Assembly (NCBI GenBank): GCA_024404395.1
Contig: JAKSPZ010000021.1
Span: 1-8,626, forward strand
Reading direction: 5' to 3'
DNA from: Clostridia bacterium
Lineage (GTDB): Bacteria > Bacillota > Clostridia > Christensenellales > Aristaeellaceae
DNA: 8,626 bases
Each line of letters opens with the position of its first letter. Position 1 is the first letter of the stretch. Under the pieces are notes generated by a model. It saw nothing but the letters and a program-made list of their open reading frames with translations. It was not told the origin of the DNA and searched no databases. Both the position numbers and the translations under genes were made by a program. Of the stretch, positions 1 to 6,976 are shown in pieces.

Positions 1-58
1 AGGGGTGAAGAGGGGGCGGGGGGGGGAGCAGTCAGTGAGAACGGGAGAGCGGTGCAGC
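1..58. other. G-rich, probably degraded sequence edge
   Basis: Twenty-one of the first 30 bases are G on the plus strand, unlike the rest of the window. The minus-strand reading frame of the M50 protease stays open through it and ends in a recognisable LTDCSPPRPLFTP. This looks like the usual family tail with several codons pushed toward C-rich triplets (His, Arg and Pro where Asp, Gly and Arg are expected). This pattern suggests base-call or assembly error at a contig end. Residues 221-240 of the protease should not be trusted. Confidence 0.55.
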
Positions 59-720
59 GGGGGAGCGGGGATCAGGTTGAAAATGGCAAGGGAAAGGCTC
101 GTCAGGGTGAAATAGTACATCATTTCGTAGATGTAGCGGGGGATGGAGCCCAGCACGGGTTCGATGACCGCTTCACCCATGGTGATCCCGTTGGTGATCA
201 GCATGTTCAGGGGGATGTAGGTGTAGCTGCGTCCGCTTTCAGACATGAAGACTTTCATGCCCTGATAGACGGTGGTGAAGTTGCGGGGCAGGTCGTCGGT
301 ACTGGCGAGTGCGACGGCGGGAACATCCTTGACAAGGGCGAGGGTCACACCGAGGAACAGGTACATCACGATGCAGCCTGCCACAAAGGACAGCAGGTTT
401 GCGGTGATGCCCGCCAGAGAGACCTTGAGGTCGTCCTTGCGATAGTTTCTGAAATTGCGGGGATTGACGGGGACGGGCTTTGCCCAACCGATACCGATCA
501 GCATCATCATGATGACGCCGATGGGGTCCAGATGCTTGGCGGGATTGATGGTCACGCGCCCCATCATCCGAGCGGTGGGGTCGCCGCAGCGCTCCGCCAC
601 ATAGCCGTGGGCGGCTTCATGGAGGGAGATTGCAAGCAGACGTCCCGGCAACGCGAGGAGAAGGAAGATCAGCGTCTGTCTGGGATTGTTGAAAAGACTT
701 TCGAGAATGCCTAATCGCAT
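1..720 (-). CDS. Site-2 protease family (M50) intramembrane zinc metalloprotease, 3' end missing
   Basis: An intramembrane zinc protease of the site-2 protease family, expected to cut transmembrane segments of membrane proteins or handle remnant signal peptides. The 240 visible codons show the zinc-binding HExxH motif as HEAAHGY (His34, Glu35, His38) in the first membrane helix, the family motif NPAKHLDPIG at residues 59-68, a hydrophobic stretch at about 101-128, and the last-helix motif NLIPAPPL at 215-222. That motif should continue as DG, its Asp being the third zinc ligand, but here reads His223-Arg224. The change lies in the G-rich first 58 bases and is more likely an assembly-edge error than a real loss (see finding). 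Start ATG at 720 has CAGGAG six bases upstream. The gene follows a terminator hairpin and has an extended -10 of its own, so is probably transcribed separately. The substrate is unknown. Confidence 0.9.
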   Translation of the reverse strand, partial: MRLGILESLFNNPRQTLIFLLLALPGRLLAISLHEAAHGYVAERCGDPTARMMGRVTINPAKHLDPIGVIMMMLIGIGWAKPVPVNPRNFRNYRKDDLKVSLAGITANLLSFVAGCIVMYLFLGVTLALVKDVPAVALASTDDLPRNFTTVYQGMKVFMSESGRSYTYIPLNMLITNGITMGEAVIEPVLGSIPRYIYEMMYYFTLTSLSLAIFNLIPAPPLHRSPVLTDCSPPRPLFTP

Positions 721-747
721 GATATACTCCTGAAATTTGATACCGTT

Positions 748-756
748 ATTATAACA
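748..756 (-). promoter_or_regulatory. Extended -10 promoter of the M50 protease gene
   Basis: The minus strand reads TGTTATAAT here, a perfect TATAAT preceded by the TGn extended -10 element. It lies 27 bases before the ATG at 720. No -35 match exists at 17-18 bp spacing, where the sequence is the loop and arm of the terminator hairpin; an extended -10 can work without one. It fits a short leader containing the CAGGAG ribosome site at 727-732. Confidence 0.5.
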
Positions 757-761
757 CAGAA

Positions 762-783
762 CCCCGTCTCGCGGGAGACGGGG
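762..783 (-). terminator. Hairpin terminator of the ABC-floA unit
   Basis: A perfect 9-bp stem (CCCCGTCTC with GAGACGGGG) closes a 4-base loop. It lies 35 bases after the stop codon of the repeat protein at 818. The minus strand continues TTCTGTGTTAT, a broken T-tract, and is preceded by a T-rich stretch. It has the form of an intrinsic terminator with a modest U-run. The core arms CCCGTCTC/GAGACGGG recur in the hairpin at 6951-6976. It also lies directly before the -10 of the next gene. Confidence 0.75.
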
Positions 784-817
784 CAGTAAAAATTCTGTGA
801 ACGCTGTCTGATGCGGA

Positions 818-1324
818 TCATTGCATAGACTTGGGTTTGCCCAGAATCTCGGACCAGATGACGGCGTTGCGCATGGCGGAGACGTCAAGGGTTGCAGCCT
901 TGCGACGAGCGTAGGGAGACTCCTGCGCAGCGCTGCGGAGACGCTGCATGGCGTCGAAATCGCCTTCCGCGTCATGATGCTGCAGGGAACCGCCCATGCA
1001 GCCGTGCTCGTCATCAAAGGAAAATCCGCTCGCAGTCTCATGAGACAGGGAGCCGCCGACGCAGCCGTGCTCGTCCGTGAAGGACATTCCTTCGCTCGAG
1101 TAGCCTTCGCCGCTCACAGAGGGGGTAACAGGCACGTCGCGAAGCGGCTGAGCCGCGGGTGCGGGCGCCGCGGGTCTGACCGCAGGCGCCGCAGTCCGCA
1201 TCTGCTGCAAGGTGGGATTCATGGCTTGCTTCCGCTGTTTGTTGCGGCGTGATCTTTTGGCGATCCAGATGGGTAAGCAGACATACACCAGGATCATAAA
1301 GATCGTGCTGCCGATTTTATCCAT
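818..1324 (-). CDS. Membrane-anchored protein with tandem DEHGC repeats, downstream of floA
   Basis: An uncharacterised 168-residue protein. An N-terminal membrane helix (about 5-22) is followed by a strongly basic stretch (KRSRRNKQRK, 23-32), which suggests a cytoplasmic C-terminus. A Pro/Ala-rich linker (about 44-60) leads to two tandem 21-residue repeats (81-101 and 102-122), each reading SFxDEHGCxGGSL and then His. The invariant His86, Cys88, His95 and His107, Cys109, His116 could bind metal, but this is inference. The C-terminal segment around NAVIWSEILGKPKS resembles endings I recall from hypothetical clostridial proteins. ATG at 1324 has AAAGGTGG upstream, 21 bases after floA stops, so it is probably co-translated from one mRNA. 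In Bacillus subtilis yqfB occupies this place after yqfA (floA); no homology to YqfB is claimed. A role with FloA is inferred from position only. Confidence 0.85.
   Translation of the reverse strand: MDKIGSTIFMILVYVCLPIWIAKRSRRNKQRKQAMNPTLQQMRTAAPAVRPAAPAPAAQPLRDVPVTPSVSGEGYSSEGMSFTDEHGCVGGSLSHETASGFSFDDEHGCMGGSLQHHDAEGDFDAMQRLRSAAQESPYARRKAATLDVSAMRNAVIWSEILGKPKSMQ
959..1084 (-). repeat. Two tandem 63-bp coding repeats (DEHGC units)
   Basis: Codons 81-101 and 102-122 of the protein encoded at 818-1324 form two in-frame 21-residue units. Both share SF, DEHGC, GGSL, a following His, Ala and Gly at equal spacing. The units differ at several positions, so this is an old duplication under constraint rather than recent slippage. 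Confidence 0.8.
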
Positions 1325-1345
1325 GGGATGACCACCTTTCGGTTA

Positions 1346-2335
1346 TCAGGCTTCGTCGTTCTTCTCCACGGGTGCGCCGGTGCCGGCGATGGCTTCGCGC
1401 ATCTTGGTGTCGGATACGACGTTCTGCATCTTGTAATAATCGAGTACGCCCAGATTGCCGTTGCGCAGGGCTTCTGCCATTGCCTTCGGGACCTCGGCCT
1501 CTGCGGCGACGACCTTTGCGCGCATCTCCTGAACTTCCGCGACCATTTCCTGTTCGCGGGCGACTGCCATGGCGCGGCGCTCTTCGGCCTTGGCCTGAGC
1601 GATGCGGCGATCGGCCTCCGCCTGATCCATCTGCAGCTGTGCGCCGACGTTGCGGCCGACGTCTACGTCTGCGATGTCGATGGACAGGATCTCATAGGCG
1701 GTACCTGCGTCGAGACCCTTGCTCAGAACGGTGTGGCTGATGAGGTCGGGGTTTTCCAGAACGGCCTTGTGGGTCTCGGAAGAACCGACGGTGGTGACGA
1801 TACCTTCGCCGACACGGGCGATGACGGTCTCTTCACCGGCGCCGCCGACCAGACGGGAGATGTTGGCGCGGACGGTGACACGGGCCTTTGCACGCAGCTC
1901 GATGCCGTCCTTTGCGATGGCGGCGACAACGGGGGTCTCAATGACTTTGGGGTTGACGCTCATCTTGACGGCTTCTTCAACATTACGACCTGCCAGGTCG
2001 ATGGCAAGGCTCTTTTCGAACTCCAGGGGGATGCCTGCGCTCTGGGCGGAGATGAGGGCGTTGATGACGCGGTCGACATTACCGCCGGCCAGCAGATGCG
2101 CCTCAAGCTTGTTGCGGTTGACGTTGATGCCGGCTTTCTGAGCCTTGATCAGGGCACGGACGATCTTGGAGGGATTGATGCGGCGCAGGCGCATACCCAT
2201 CATGCTGAAGATGGAGACGTGCACACCCGAAGCCATGGCTTCGATCCAGAGACCGACGGGGAAGAAGGTCAGGAAGATGATGAGCAGGACAAGAACACCG
2301 AAAATTGCTACGAGGGTGAGAATCATGGGATCCAT
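1346..2335 (-). CDS. floA: Flotillin-like protein FloA (SPFH domain)
   Basis: FloA organises ordered membrane microdomains at the inner face of the cell membrane and supports assembly or activity of envelope and signalling proteins there. The 329-residue product matches the usual length (about 330). It has an N-terminal membrane-embedded hydrophobic segment (about 4-25), an SPFH region (about 40-220) with stretches typical of the family such as [11 protein letters not shown] (60-70), an Ala/Glu/Lys/Arg-rich coiled coil (about 237-290) that drives oligomerisation, and the hallmark tail around [20 protein letters not shown] (292-311). ATG at 2335 has AAGGAGG nine bases upstream, inside the end of the NfeD gene. 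The two genes overlap by one base (TAATG), so translation is probably coupled. The NfeD-FloA order is the conserved one. No missing residues or frame breaks were seen. Confidence 0.97.
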   Translation of the reverse strand: MDPMILTLVAIFGVLVLLIIFLTFFPVGLWIEAMASGVHVSIFSMMGMRLRRINPSKIVRALIKAQKAGINVNRNKLEAHLLAGGNVDRVINALISAQSAGIPLEFEKSLAIDLAGRNVEEAVKMSVNPKVIETPVVAAIAKDGIELRAKARVTVRANISRLVGGAGEETVIARVGEGIVTTVGSSETHKAVLENPDLISHTVLSKGLDAGTAYEILSIDIADVDVGRNVGAQLQMDQAEADRRIAQAKAEERRAMAVAREQEMVAEVQEMRAKVVAAEAEVPKAMAEALRNGNLGVLDYYKMQNVVSDTKMREAIAGTGAPVEKNDEA

Positions 2336-2835
2336 TATTTGTTTCCTCCTTCGATTTTGCGGACGAGTATGCGGTTTCCGTCGATACTGACGATCTCAAT
2401 ATCGGCGTTCGCTTCGATGAATTCGCCGTCGGAGACTACGTTCAGACGACGGCTGTCAAACAGACCGATGCCTGCGGGACGCAGCAGTGTCTGCGCGGTG
2501 CCGCGGGTGCCGATCGGAATGATCGTGTTTTCTTCGCTGCCGTTGACGCTGTCATTCAGCACCAGCGGGGAGCGGCTGAGCCGTCCTTTCGAGAGAGAGC
2601 GGACGACGATGATAAAGACGAGGGCGAGGAAGACAACACTGATGAGGACGAGGATAAGCGCTTGTGGGGCGGTGGGTTGCATGAACACGATGCCCAACAC
2701 CAGCATGACCGTGCCGGAGATGCCCGGCAGACCGAATCCCGGGAGGTACATTTCCGTGATGATCAGTGCATAGCCGAGGATCATCAGGATCAATGCCGGG
2801 ACATGAGCGGCCAACATTGCAAAGAATTCGCTCAA
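2335..2835 (-). CDS. Short NfeD-family membrane protein (FloA partner)
   Basis: NfeD proteins accompany flotillins in bacteria. This 166-residue form lacks the N-terminal serine protease domain of the long type. It has about three membrane segments (about 10-28, 38-53, 58-78), with the Gly/Pro-rich [11 protein letters not shown] at 31-41 between the first two. A soluble C-terminal domain (about 104-161) containing [15 protein letters not shown] and ending [10 protein letters not shown] fits the NfeD OB-fold. The start is TTG at 2835: a TGA lies three codons upstream in frame, there is no nearer in-frame ATG, and GGAG lies ten bases before the TTG. The next candidate, Met7, is too far from this site. 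It is the first gene of the coupled nfeD-floA pair and follows the secreted Cys protein by 19 bases. It is probably the counterpart of the C-terminal part of YqeZ. Confidence 0.92.
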   Translation of the reverse strand: MSEFFAMLAAHVPALILMILGYALIITEMYLPGFGLPGISGTVMLVLGIVFMQPTAPQALILVLISVVFLALVFIIVVRSLSKGRLSRSPLVLNDSVNGSEENTIIPIGTRGTAQTLLRPAGIGLFDSRRLNVVSDGEFIEANADIEIVSIDGNRILVRKIEGGNK

Positions 2836-2845
2836 AATACATCAA

Positions 2846-2850
2846 CTCCG
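2846..2850 (-). promoter_or_regulatory. Ribosome site deciding the TTG start of the NfeD-like gene
   Basis: The minus strand has CGGAG here, ten bases before TTG at 2835. A nearby ATG (minus 2842-2840) is in another frame and leads to an Arg/Pro-rich peptide without family features. The frame with TTG gives the NfeD membrane segments from the first residues, so the weak site and TTG are taken as real, possibly limiting expression. Confidence 0.55.
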
Positions 2851-2854
2851 TTCG

Positions 2855-3421
2855 TTATGCCGCATTCTCGAGCGCAATCGTGCCGAGGGTGCCTTCATAG
2901 CACCGTTTGCAGCCTTCGTTAGTGACGTTGTCTTCTCCGATCCCGTCGATCATCCATTCGGGGATGAGTCTCGGGACATCCATGTCCGAACAATCGGGGT
3001 CGCTGTGGCGCTTTTTGCCGCCGTGGATCGGCTGCCAGACCATTTCATTAAGACAATCATCGGTGCAGACAGAGAATCCGTAGCGAATCGATCCGATCAG
3101 CAGCCAGCAGTGGTAATTGCCTTCGATAAAGTGGATGGACTTTTTACCGTCGTACGCCTTATCGGGGAAATCAAAGTATGAGTAGTATTCACTGCTCAAC
3201 TCGCTTCCTTCAGTTTCGACGGTGATGGCTTTGATTTGGTTCCCATCTGCGTAGACACTTGCGGTAACGCCGTTCTCGGACGAAAAGACCAGCAAGCCGC
3301 TCCTGTCGATCTTGCCTTGAACGCCGAACAGCGTCTCAAGCGTGTCAACGTCAGGCAGGGTGACGGCTTGTGCCGAGAACAGCAGGAGCAGCGCCAGACA
3401 CAGGGCGATCGTTCGTTTCAT
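2855..3421 (-). CDS. Secreted cysteine-rich protein with putative His/Cys metal site
   Basis: An unrecognised 188-residue exported protein. Residues 1-19 form a signal peptide: Lys2 and Arg3, a Leu-rich core, and a likely cut after SAQA. The mature part has six Cys (105, 119, 123, 144, 171, 174) and ends in a module His139-x4-Cys144 then Cys171-x2-Cys174 (RHSDPDC ... GCKRC). From memory this resembles a small His/Cys module, with a CxxC ending, in many Firmicute secreted proteins; zinc binding or disulfides are inference. Start ATG at 3421 is preferred because it opens the signal peptide and has GAGGTG ten bases upstream. The open frame to 3508 overlaps the ABC gene and adds 29 residues without a site. 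It begins 25 bases after the ABC gene ends and stops 19 bases before nfeD, so is probably in their operon. It may be an envelope accessory to exporter or FloA. Confidence 0.85.
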   Translation of the reverse strand: MKRTIALCLALLLLFSAQAVTLPDVDTLETLFGVQGKIDRSGLLVFSSENGVTASVYADGNQIKAITVETEGSELSSEYYSYFDFPDKAYDGKKSIHFIEGNYHCWLLIGSIRYGFSVCTDDCLNEMVWQPIHGGKKRHSDPDCSDMDVPRLIPEWMIDGIGEDNVTNEGCKRCYEGTLGTIALENAA

Positions 3422-3436
3422 GGATATTATACACCT

Positions 3437-3453
3437 CATATAAACTCTATATG
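3437..3453. repeat. Small AT-rich palindrome between ABC and secreted-protein genes
   Basis: CATATA and TATATG form a perfect 6-bp inverted repeat around a 5-base centre. It covers the stop codon of the ABC gene at 3447-3449 and lies just before the GAGGTG site of the next gene. The stem is too weak for a terminator. It could be an operator or mRNA processing site, or chance in AT-rich sequence. Confidence 0.3.
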
Positions 3454-5207
3454 AATTGCGCATTGAATAATTCGGCGTAGTAGCCGCCCGCGGCCATGAG
3501 CTCGTCATGGGTGCCCTTCTCCACGATCTCGCCGTCCTTCACTGCAAGGATGCAGTCGGCGGAACGGATGGTGGACAGGCGGTGGGCGATGACAAAGCAG
3601 GTCTTGCCCGCCATCAGGTCCAGCATGGCGCGACGGATGAGCACCTCCGTGCGGATGTCAACGTTGGAGGTCGCTTCGTCGAGGATCAGCAGTCCGGCGG
3701 GGCGCAGCATGGCACGGGCGATGGTGATGAGCTGCTTTTGTCCCTTGGAAAGGTTGACGCCGTCCTCCGTGATGAAGGTGTCGTAGCCGTGGGGAAGGCG
3801 GGTGATCATTTCGTGGATGTGCGTCTTCTTCGCGGCTTCGATGACCTGCGCTCTGTCGGCATTGGGGGTACCGTAGGCGATGTTGTCATGAATGGTACCG
3901 TTGAACAGCCACGTCTCCTGCAGGACCATGGTCAGGGCGTTGCGCAGGCTCTCGTGGGTGACAGCGGCGATGTCCTGACCGTCGATGACGATGGTGCCCT
4001 TCTGCGGATCGTAGAACCGCATCAGCAGGTTGACGATGGTGGTCTTGCCCGAGCCCGTGGGTCCGACGATGGCGATGACGCTGCCCGAAGGTGCGGTGAG
4101 ATTCACATTCTTCAGGATCTCGCGTTCGGGAACGTAGTGGAAGCAGATGTCCTTGAATTCCACCTGACCGCCCGTGAGAACGAGGGGCTTTGCGCCATTG
4201 GGATCGGCGATCTCCTCATCTTCCTCCAGAAGGGTGAATACACGTTCGGCGGCGGCCATGGCGGACTGGAGCTCGCTGAAGATGTTGGCGGCCTCGTTGA
4301 TAGGACCGGAGAACTTGCGGGAATACAGTACGAAAGAGGAGATGTTGCCCAGAGACAGCTTTCCGCCCAGGAAGAGCAGCGCACCGAAGACGCTGACCAG
4401 CGTCAAGGACAGGTTGTTGATGAAATTGACCGAAGGACCTGTGACGCTGGCATAGTATTCGGCATTGTAGTAAGAGGTGACGGCGTCCTCATTGCGCTCG
4501 TCGAAGCGGTCGAGAACGGCGTCCTCGCGATGATAGGCGCGGGTGATCTTCAGTCCCGACACATGTTCTTCCACGAAGGCATTCAGCTGTCCGAGGGAAG
4601 CGGAGCGCTTCTTGTACAGCGGACGGATCTTACGTGTCATGGTGCGGGTGAACAGTACGGAAAGGGGAACGGTGAAGATGAAGACGATCACCAGCAGGGG
4701 CGAGATGCGCACCATCATGGAGAAGGCACCCACGACGGTGATGATGCTGGTGAGAATCTGTACCAGATCGTTGGAGAGGGATTCGTTGATGGTGTCGATG
4801 TCGTAGGAGATGTGGCTCAGCATGTCGCCCGTCATATGACGATCAAAGTAATCCACGGGCATCCGCATGAACTTGGCGAAGACGTCATCGCGCATGGCGC
4901 GGACGGTGCGCTGGCTCAGGAACAGGACGAGCAGCGCACAGACGTAACCCAGCACCGCCGAAACGATGTACAGGACGAGCATCTGCTTGGCATAGTAGAA
5001 GACCAGTTCGAAGTTGACGTGACCGACGGTGGCGTCGATGGCGTAGCCACAGAGGCGCGGGCCGATGAGCTGGCAGACGTTGGAGACAACGGTTGCGATC
5101 AGGGCGCCCAGCAGCAGCGGCCAGCTCTTCAGCATGTAGCGGAAGAGCGTCCGCAGAGTCTTGCCGGTATTCTTCGGCTTCTGAATGTTTTCGTTTCTCA
5201 GCGGCAT
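3447..5207 (-). CDS. ABC exporter half-transporter with catalytic ATP site (heterodimer subunit)
   Basis: A fused membrane and ATPase subunit of a type IV (ABCB-like) exporter, 586 residues, usual for the family. The membrane domain (about 25-320) has six predicted helices. The ATPase domain (about 345-586) has Walker A GPTGSGKTT (Lys388), Q-loop Gln430, signature LSKGQ (486-490) instead of LSGGQ, Walker B LLILDE with catalytic Glu511, and switch His542. Intact Walker B Glu and His but an altered signature mark it as the member of a heterodimeric pair that supplies the active catalytic residues, as with TM287/288, BmrCD or LmrCD. ATG at 5207 has AAGGAGG upstream and overlaps the partner gene by 10 bp, so translation is coupled. 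Relatives carry drugs, peptides or lipids; the substrate cannot be read from sequence. Confidence 0.95.
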   Translation of the reverse strand: MPLRNENIQKPKNTGKTLRTLFRYMLKSWPLLLGALIATVVSNVCQLIGPRLCGYAIDATVGHVNFELVFYYAKQMLVLYIVSAVLGYVCALLVLFLSQRTVRAMRDDVFAKFMRMPVDYFDRHMTGDMLSHISYDIDTINESLSNDLVQILTSIITVVGAFSMMVRISPLLVIVFIFTVPLSVLFTRTMTRKIRPLYKKRSASLGQLNAFVEEHVSGLKITRAYHREDAVLDRFDERNEDAVTSYYNAEYYASVTGPSVNFINNLSLTLVSVFGALLFLGGKLSLGNISSFVLYSRKFSGPINEAANIFSELQSAMAAAERVFTLLEEDEEIADPNGAKPLVLTGGQVEFKDICFHYVPEREILKNVNLTAPSGSVIAIVGPTGSGKTTIVNLLMRFYDPQKGTIVIDGQDIAAVTHESLRNALTMVLQETWLFNGTIHDNIAYGTPNADRAQVIEAAKKTHIHEMITRLPHGYDTFITEDGVNLSKGQKQLITIARAMLRPAGLLILDEATSNVDIRTEVLIRRAMLDLMAGKTCFVIAHRLSTIRSADCILAVKDGEIVEKGTHDELMAAGGYYAELFNAQFI

Positions 5208-6925
5208 ACGTCTCCTCCTTCCGTTTCGCCCGCCTGTATGGCGGCGATGGAGCCGTAAAGGGGACAGCTTGCCATCAGCGTTTCGTGGTCACCGAAACCG
5301 ACGGTCTGACCTTCGTTCAGCACGAGAATGCTGTCGGCGCTGCGGACGGAACTGACGCGCTGGGAGATCAGCACAAGCGTCGTATCGGGATAGTTTCTCG
5401 TCACGGCACTGCGCATATTGGCATCGGTCTGATAGTCCAGCGCGCTGGCGGAATCGTCGAGGATGAGGATCTCGGGATTGCCTGCGAGGGCACGGGCGAT
5501 GAGCAGACGTTGACGCTGTCCGCCGGACAGGTTGTTGGCCTTGGCGTGAACGGGCGTATCCAATCCCTGAGGCAGCTTTTCGATGAACTCCATTGCCTGA
5601 GCGCAGCGTGCGGCTTTGAGGACATCTTCCTCGGGAATGTCCCGTCCGAGGGTGATGTTGTCGCGGACGGTGCCGATGAAGAAGGCATCGGACTGGAAGG
5701 CGACACCGAAAAGGCTGTGCAGTCGGGTGTTGGGAATGGAGGGAAGGGCTTCGCCGTTGATATAGATGCGCCCCTCATTCACGGGATAGAAGCGCTGCAG
5801 CAGGCGGATAACGGTGGTCTTGCCGCTGCCCGTCGGTCCGATGATGCCGAGTACACTGCCCTTTTTGATGCCGAAGGAGAGGTGGGAGATGTCGTTCTTC
5901 ACACCGTTGTAGGAGAAGGAGACATCGTCAAAAACGATATGGTCATCCGTTTCGATGGAAGGCAGCGGGATGACGGGATCGTCCTCGGGAAGGTTGAAAA
6001 GATCTTCAACGCGGGCGGCGGAAGCGGTCATCTTGGACAGCATGACGAACATCTTGTTGATGGACAGCATGGCGTTCAGGATGATGGTGAAGTAGGTCAG
6101 AAATGCGATGATACGGCCCGTCTCTGTCTTGCCTGAGGCGATGAGGTAGGCGCCGGTGACGACGACGGCTGTCAGTCCGCCGTTCAGCAGCAGGTTCATG
6201 ACGGGATTGGTGGCTGCCATGACCGCATTGGCCTTGGTCTGTCGGTTGGACAGTTTTACGGAGTCGGCATGGAAACGGGCGACTTCATCCTCACCCTTGG
6301 AGAGCGCACGGATGATGCGGATGCCCGCGAGATCGTCTCTGACGGTGCGGATCATGATGTCGATGGCTTGCTGAACACGGGTGAACAGGGGAATGCCCTG
6401 CTTTGAGATGATGAAGATGGCGGTCGCCAGCAGGGGCAGCGTGGCCAGCAGGACGAGACTGAGCCGGAAGTCCAGCATCAGGGTGACGGTGATGCCGCCG
6501 AGCAGCAGAATGGGCGCACGGACACCAAGACGCTGCATGCGGGCGATGCAGGTGTTGATGTTGTAGGTATCGGTGGTCAGTCGGGCGATGAGGCTGGGCA
6601 CAGTGATCGTGTCGATCTGCCGCGTGGAGAGATGCTCGGTCTTTTTGAAGAGATCGTGGCGCAGGGAACGGGTGCGATCGCGGGCGACGGCGGAGGCTCG
6701 ACGATTGGCGATGACGTTGCCTGCCAGCGCGAGCACGGCACAGAGCCCCATCACCAATCCCCAGAGAACGATGGCGACACGATTGCCGGTGGGTGCTACG
6801 TTATCGATGAGGTGGGAGAGGATCCACGGCAGCGCGAGGTCCATGATCGTTCCCAAAAACTTGATGAGGAAGCCGAAGAACATGGCTGCAGCGTAAGGCT
6901 TCATGTATTGAGCTACTTTGCGCAT
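5198..6925 (-). CDS. ABC exporter half-transporter with degenerate ATP site (heterodimer subunit)
   Basis: Partner half-transporter, 575 residues, six-helix membrane domain (about 10-300) and ATPase domain (about 328-575). Walker A is intact (GPTGSGKTT, Lys369), Q-loop Gln411, and the signature is canonical LSGGQ (466-470). Two catalytic positions are changed: the Walker B Glu is Asp491 (LILDD), and the switch His is Gln522 (LISQR). These are the textbook changes of the non-hydrolysing site of heterodimeric exporters. Its LSGGQ completes the active site of the partner, while its own Walker motifs face the partner's LSKGQ. Start ATG at 6925 has AAAGGAGG upstream. It is the first gene of the six-gene minus-strand unit and lies 25 bases after hairpin 6951-6976. 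No convincing promoter is seen in that gap. Confidence 0.95.
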   Translation of the reverse strand: MRKVAQYMKPYAAAMFFGFLIKFLGTIMDLALPWILSHLIDNVAPTGNRVAIVLWGLVMGLCAVLALAGNVIANRRASAVARDRTRSLRHDLFKKTEHLSTRQIDTITVPSLIARLTTDTYNINTCIARMQRLGVRAPILLLGGITVTLMLDFRLSLVLLATLPLLATAIFIISKQGIPLFTRVQQAIDIMIRTVRDDLAGIRIIRALSKGEDEVARFHADSVKLSNRQTKANAVMAATNPVMNLLLNGGLTAVVVTGAYLIASGKTETGRIIAFLTYFTIILNAMLSINKMFVMLSKMTASAARVEDLFNLPEDDPVIPLPSIETDDHIVFDDVSFSYNGVKNDISHLSFGIKKGSVLGIIGPTGSGKTTVIRLLQRFYPVNEGRIYINGEALPSIPNTRLHSLFGVAFQSDAFFIGTVRDNITLGRDIPEEDVLKAARCAQAMEFIEKLPQGLDTPVHAKANNLSGGQRQRLLIARALAGNPEILILDDSASALDYQTDANMRSAVTRNYPDTTLVLISQRVSSVRSADSILVLNEGQTVGFGDHETLMASCPLYGSIAAIQAGETEGGDVCR

Positions 6926-6950
6926 GGGTCGACCTCCTTTTCATTAAAAT

Positions 6951-6976
6951 GTCCCGTCTCGTTTAGGAGACGGGAC
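6951..6976 (-). terminator. Hairpin terminator or attenuator before the ABC-floA unit
   Basis: A perfect 10-bp stem (GTCCCGTCTC with GAGACGGGAC) with a 6-base loop starts 19 bases after the stop of the SH3 protein. On the minus strand it is preceded by an A-rich run and followed by ATTTTAAT; on the plus strand it is followed by a long T-rich run, so it could stop transcription both ways. Only 25 bases separate it from the ABC start, so it could also act as a leaky terminator or attenuator feeding the downstream genes. It shares its core stem with 762-783. Confidence 0.75.

Noticed and set aside
1328..2773. 481-codon plus-strand open frame
   Set aside because: It is antisense to floA and nfeD, whose products are clearly recognised. 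The Asp/Gly-rich translation has no family features; such frames arise from GC-rich third positions.
3426..3431. TATAAT on the minus strand just before the secreted-protein gene
   Set aside because: It lies between the ribosome site and ATG and has no -35 match at 17 bp. A start from it would give leaderless RNA, so it is probably chance.
3422..3508. Longer N-terminus for the secreted Cys protein
   Set aside because: It would overlap the ABC gene, has no ribosome site, and would bury the signal peptide 29 residues in.
3507..5258. 583-codon plus-strand open frame
   Set aside because: It is fully antisense to the ABC subunit with all ATPase motifs. Its translation is low-complexity Gly/Asp/Glu/Val-rich without domains.
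5093..6136. 347-codon plus-strand open frame
   Set aside because: It spans the overlap of the two ABC genes on the opposite strand and shows no recognisable features.
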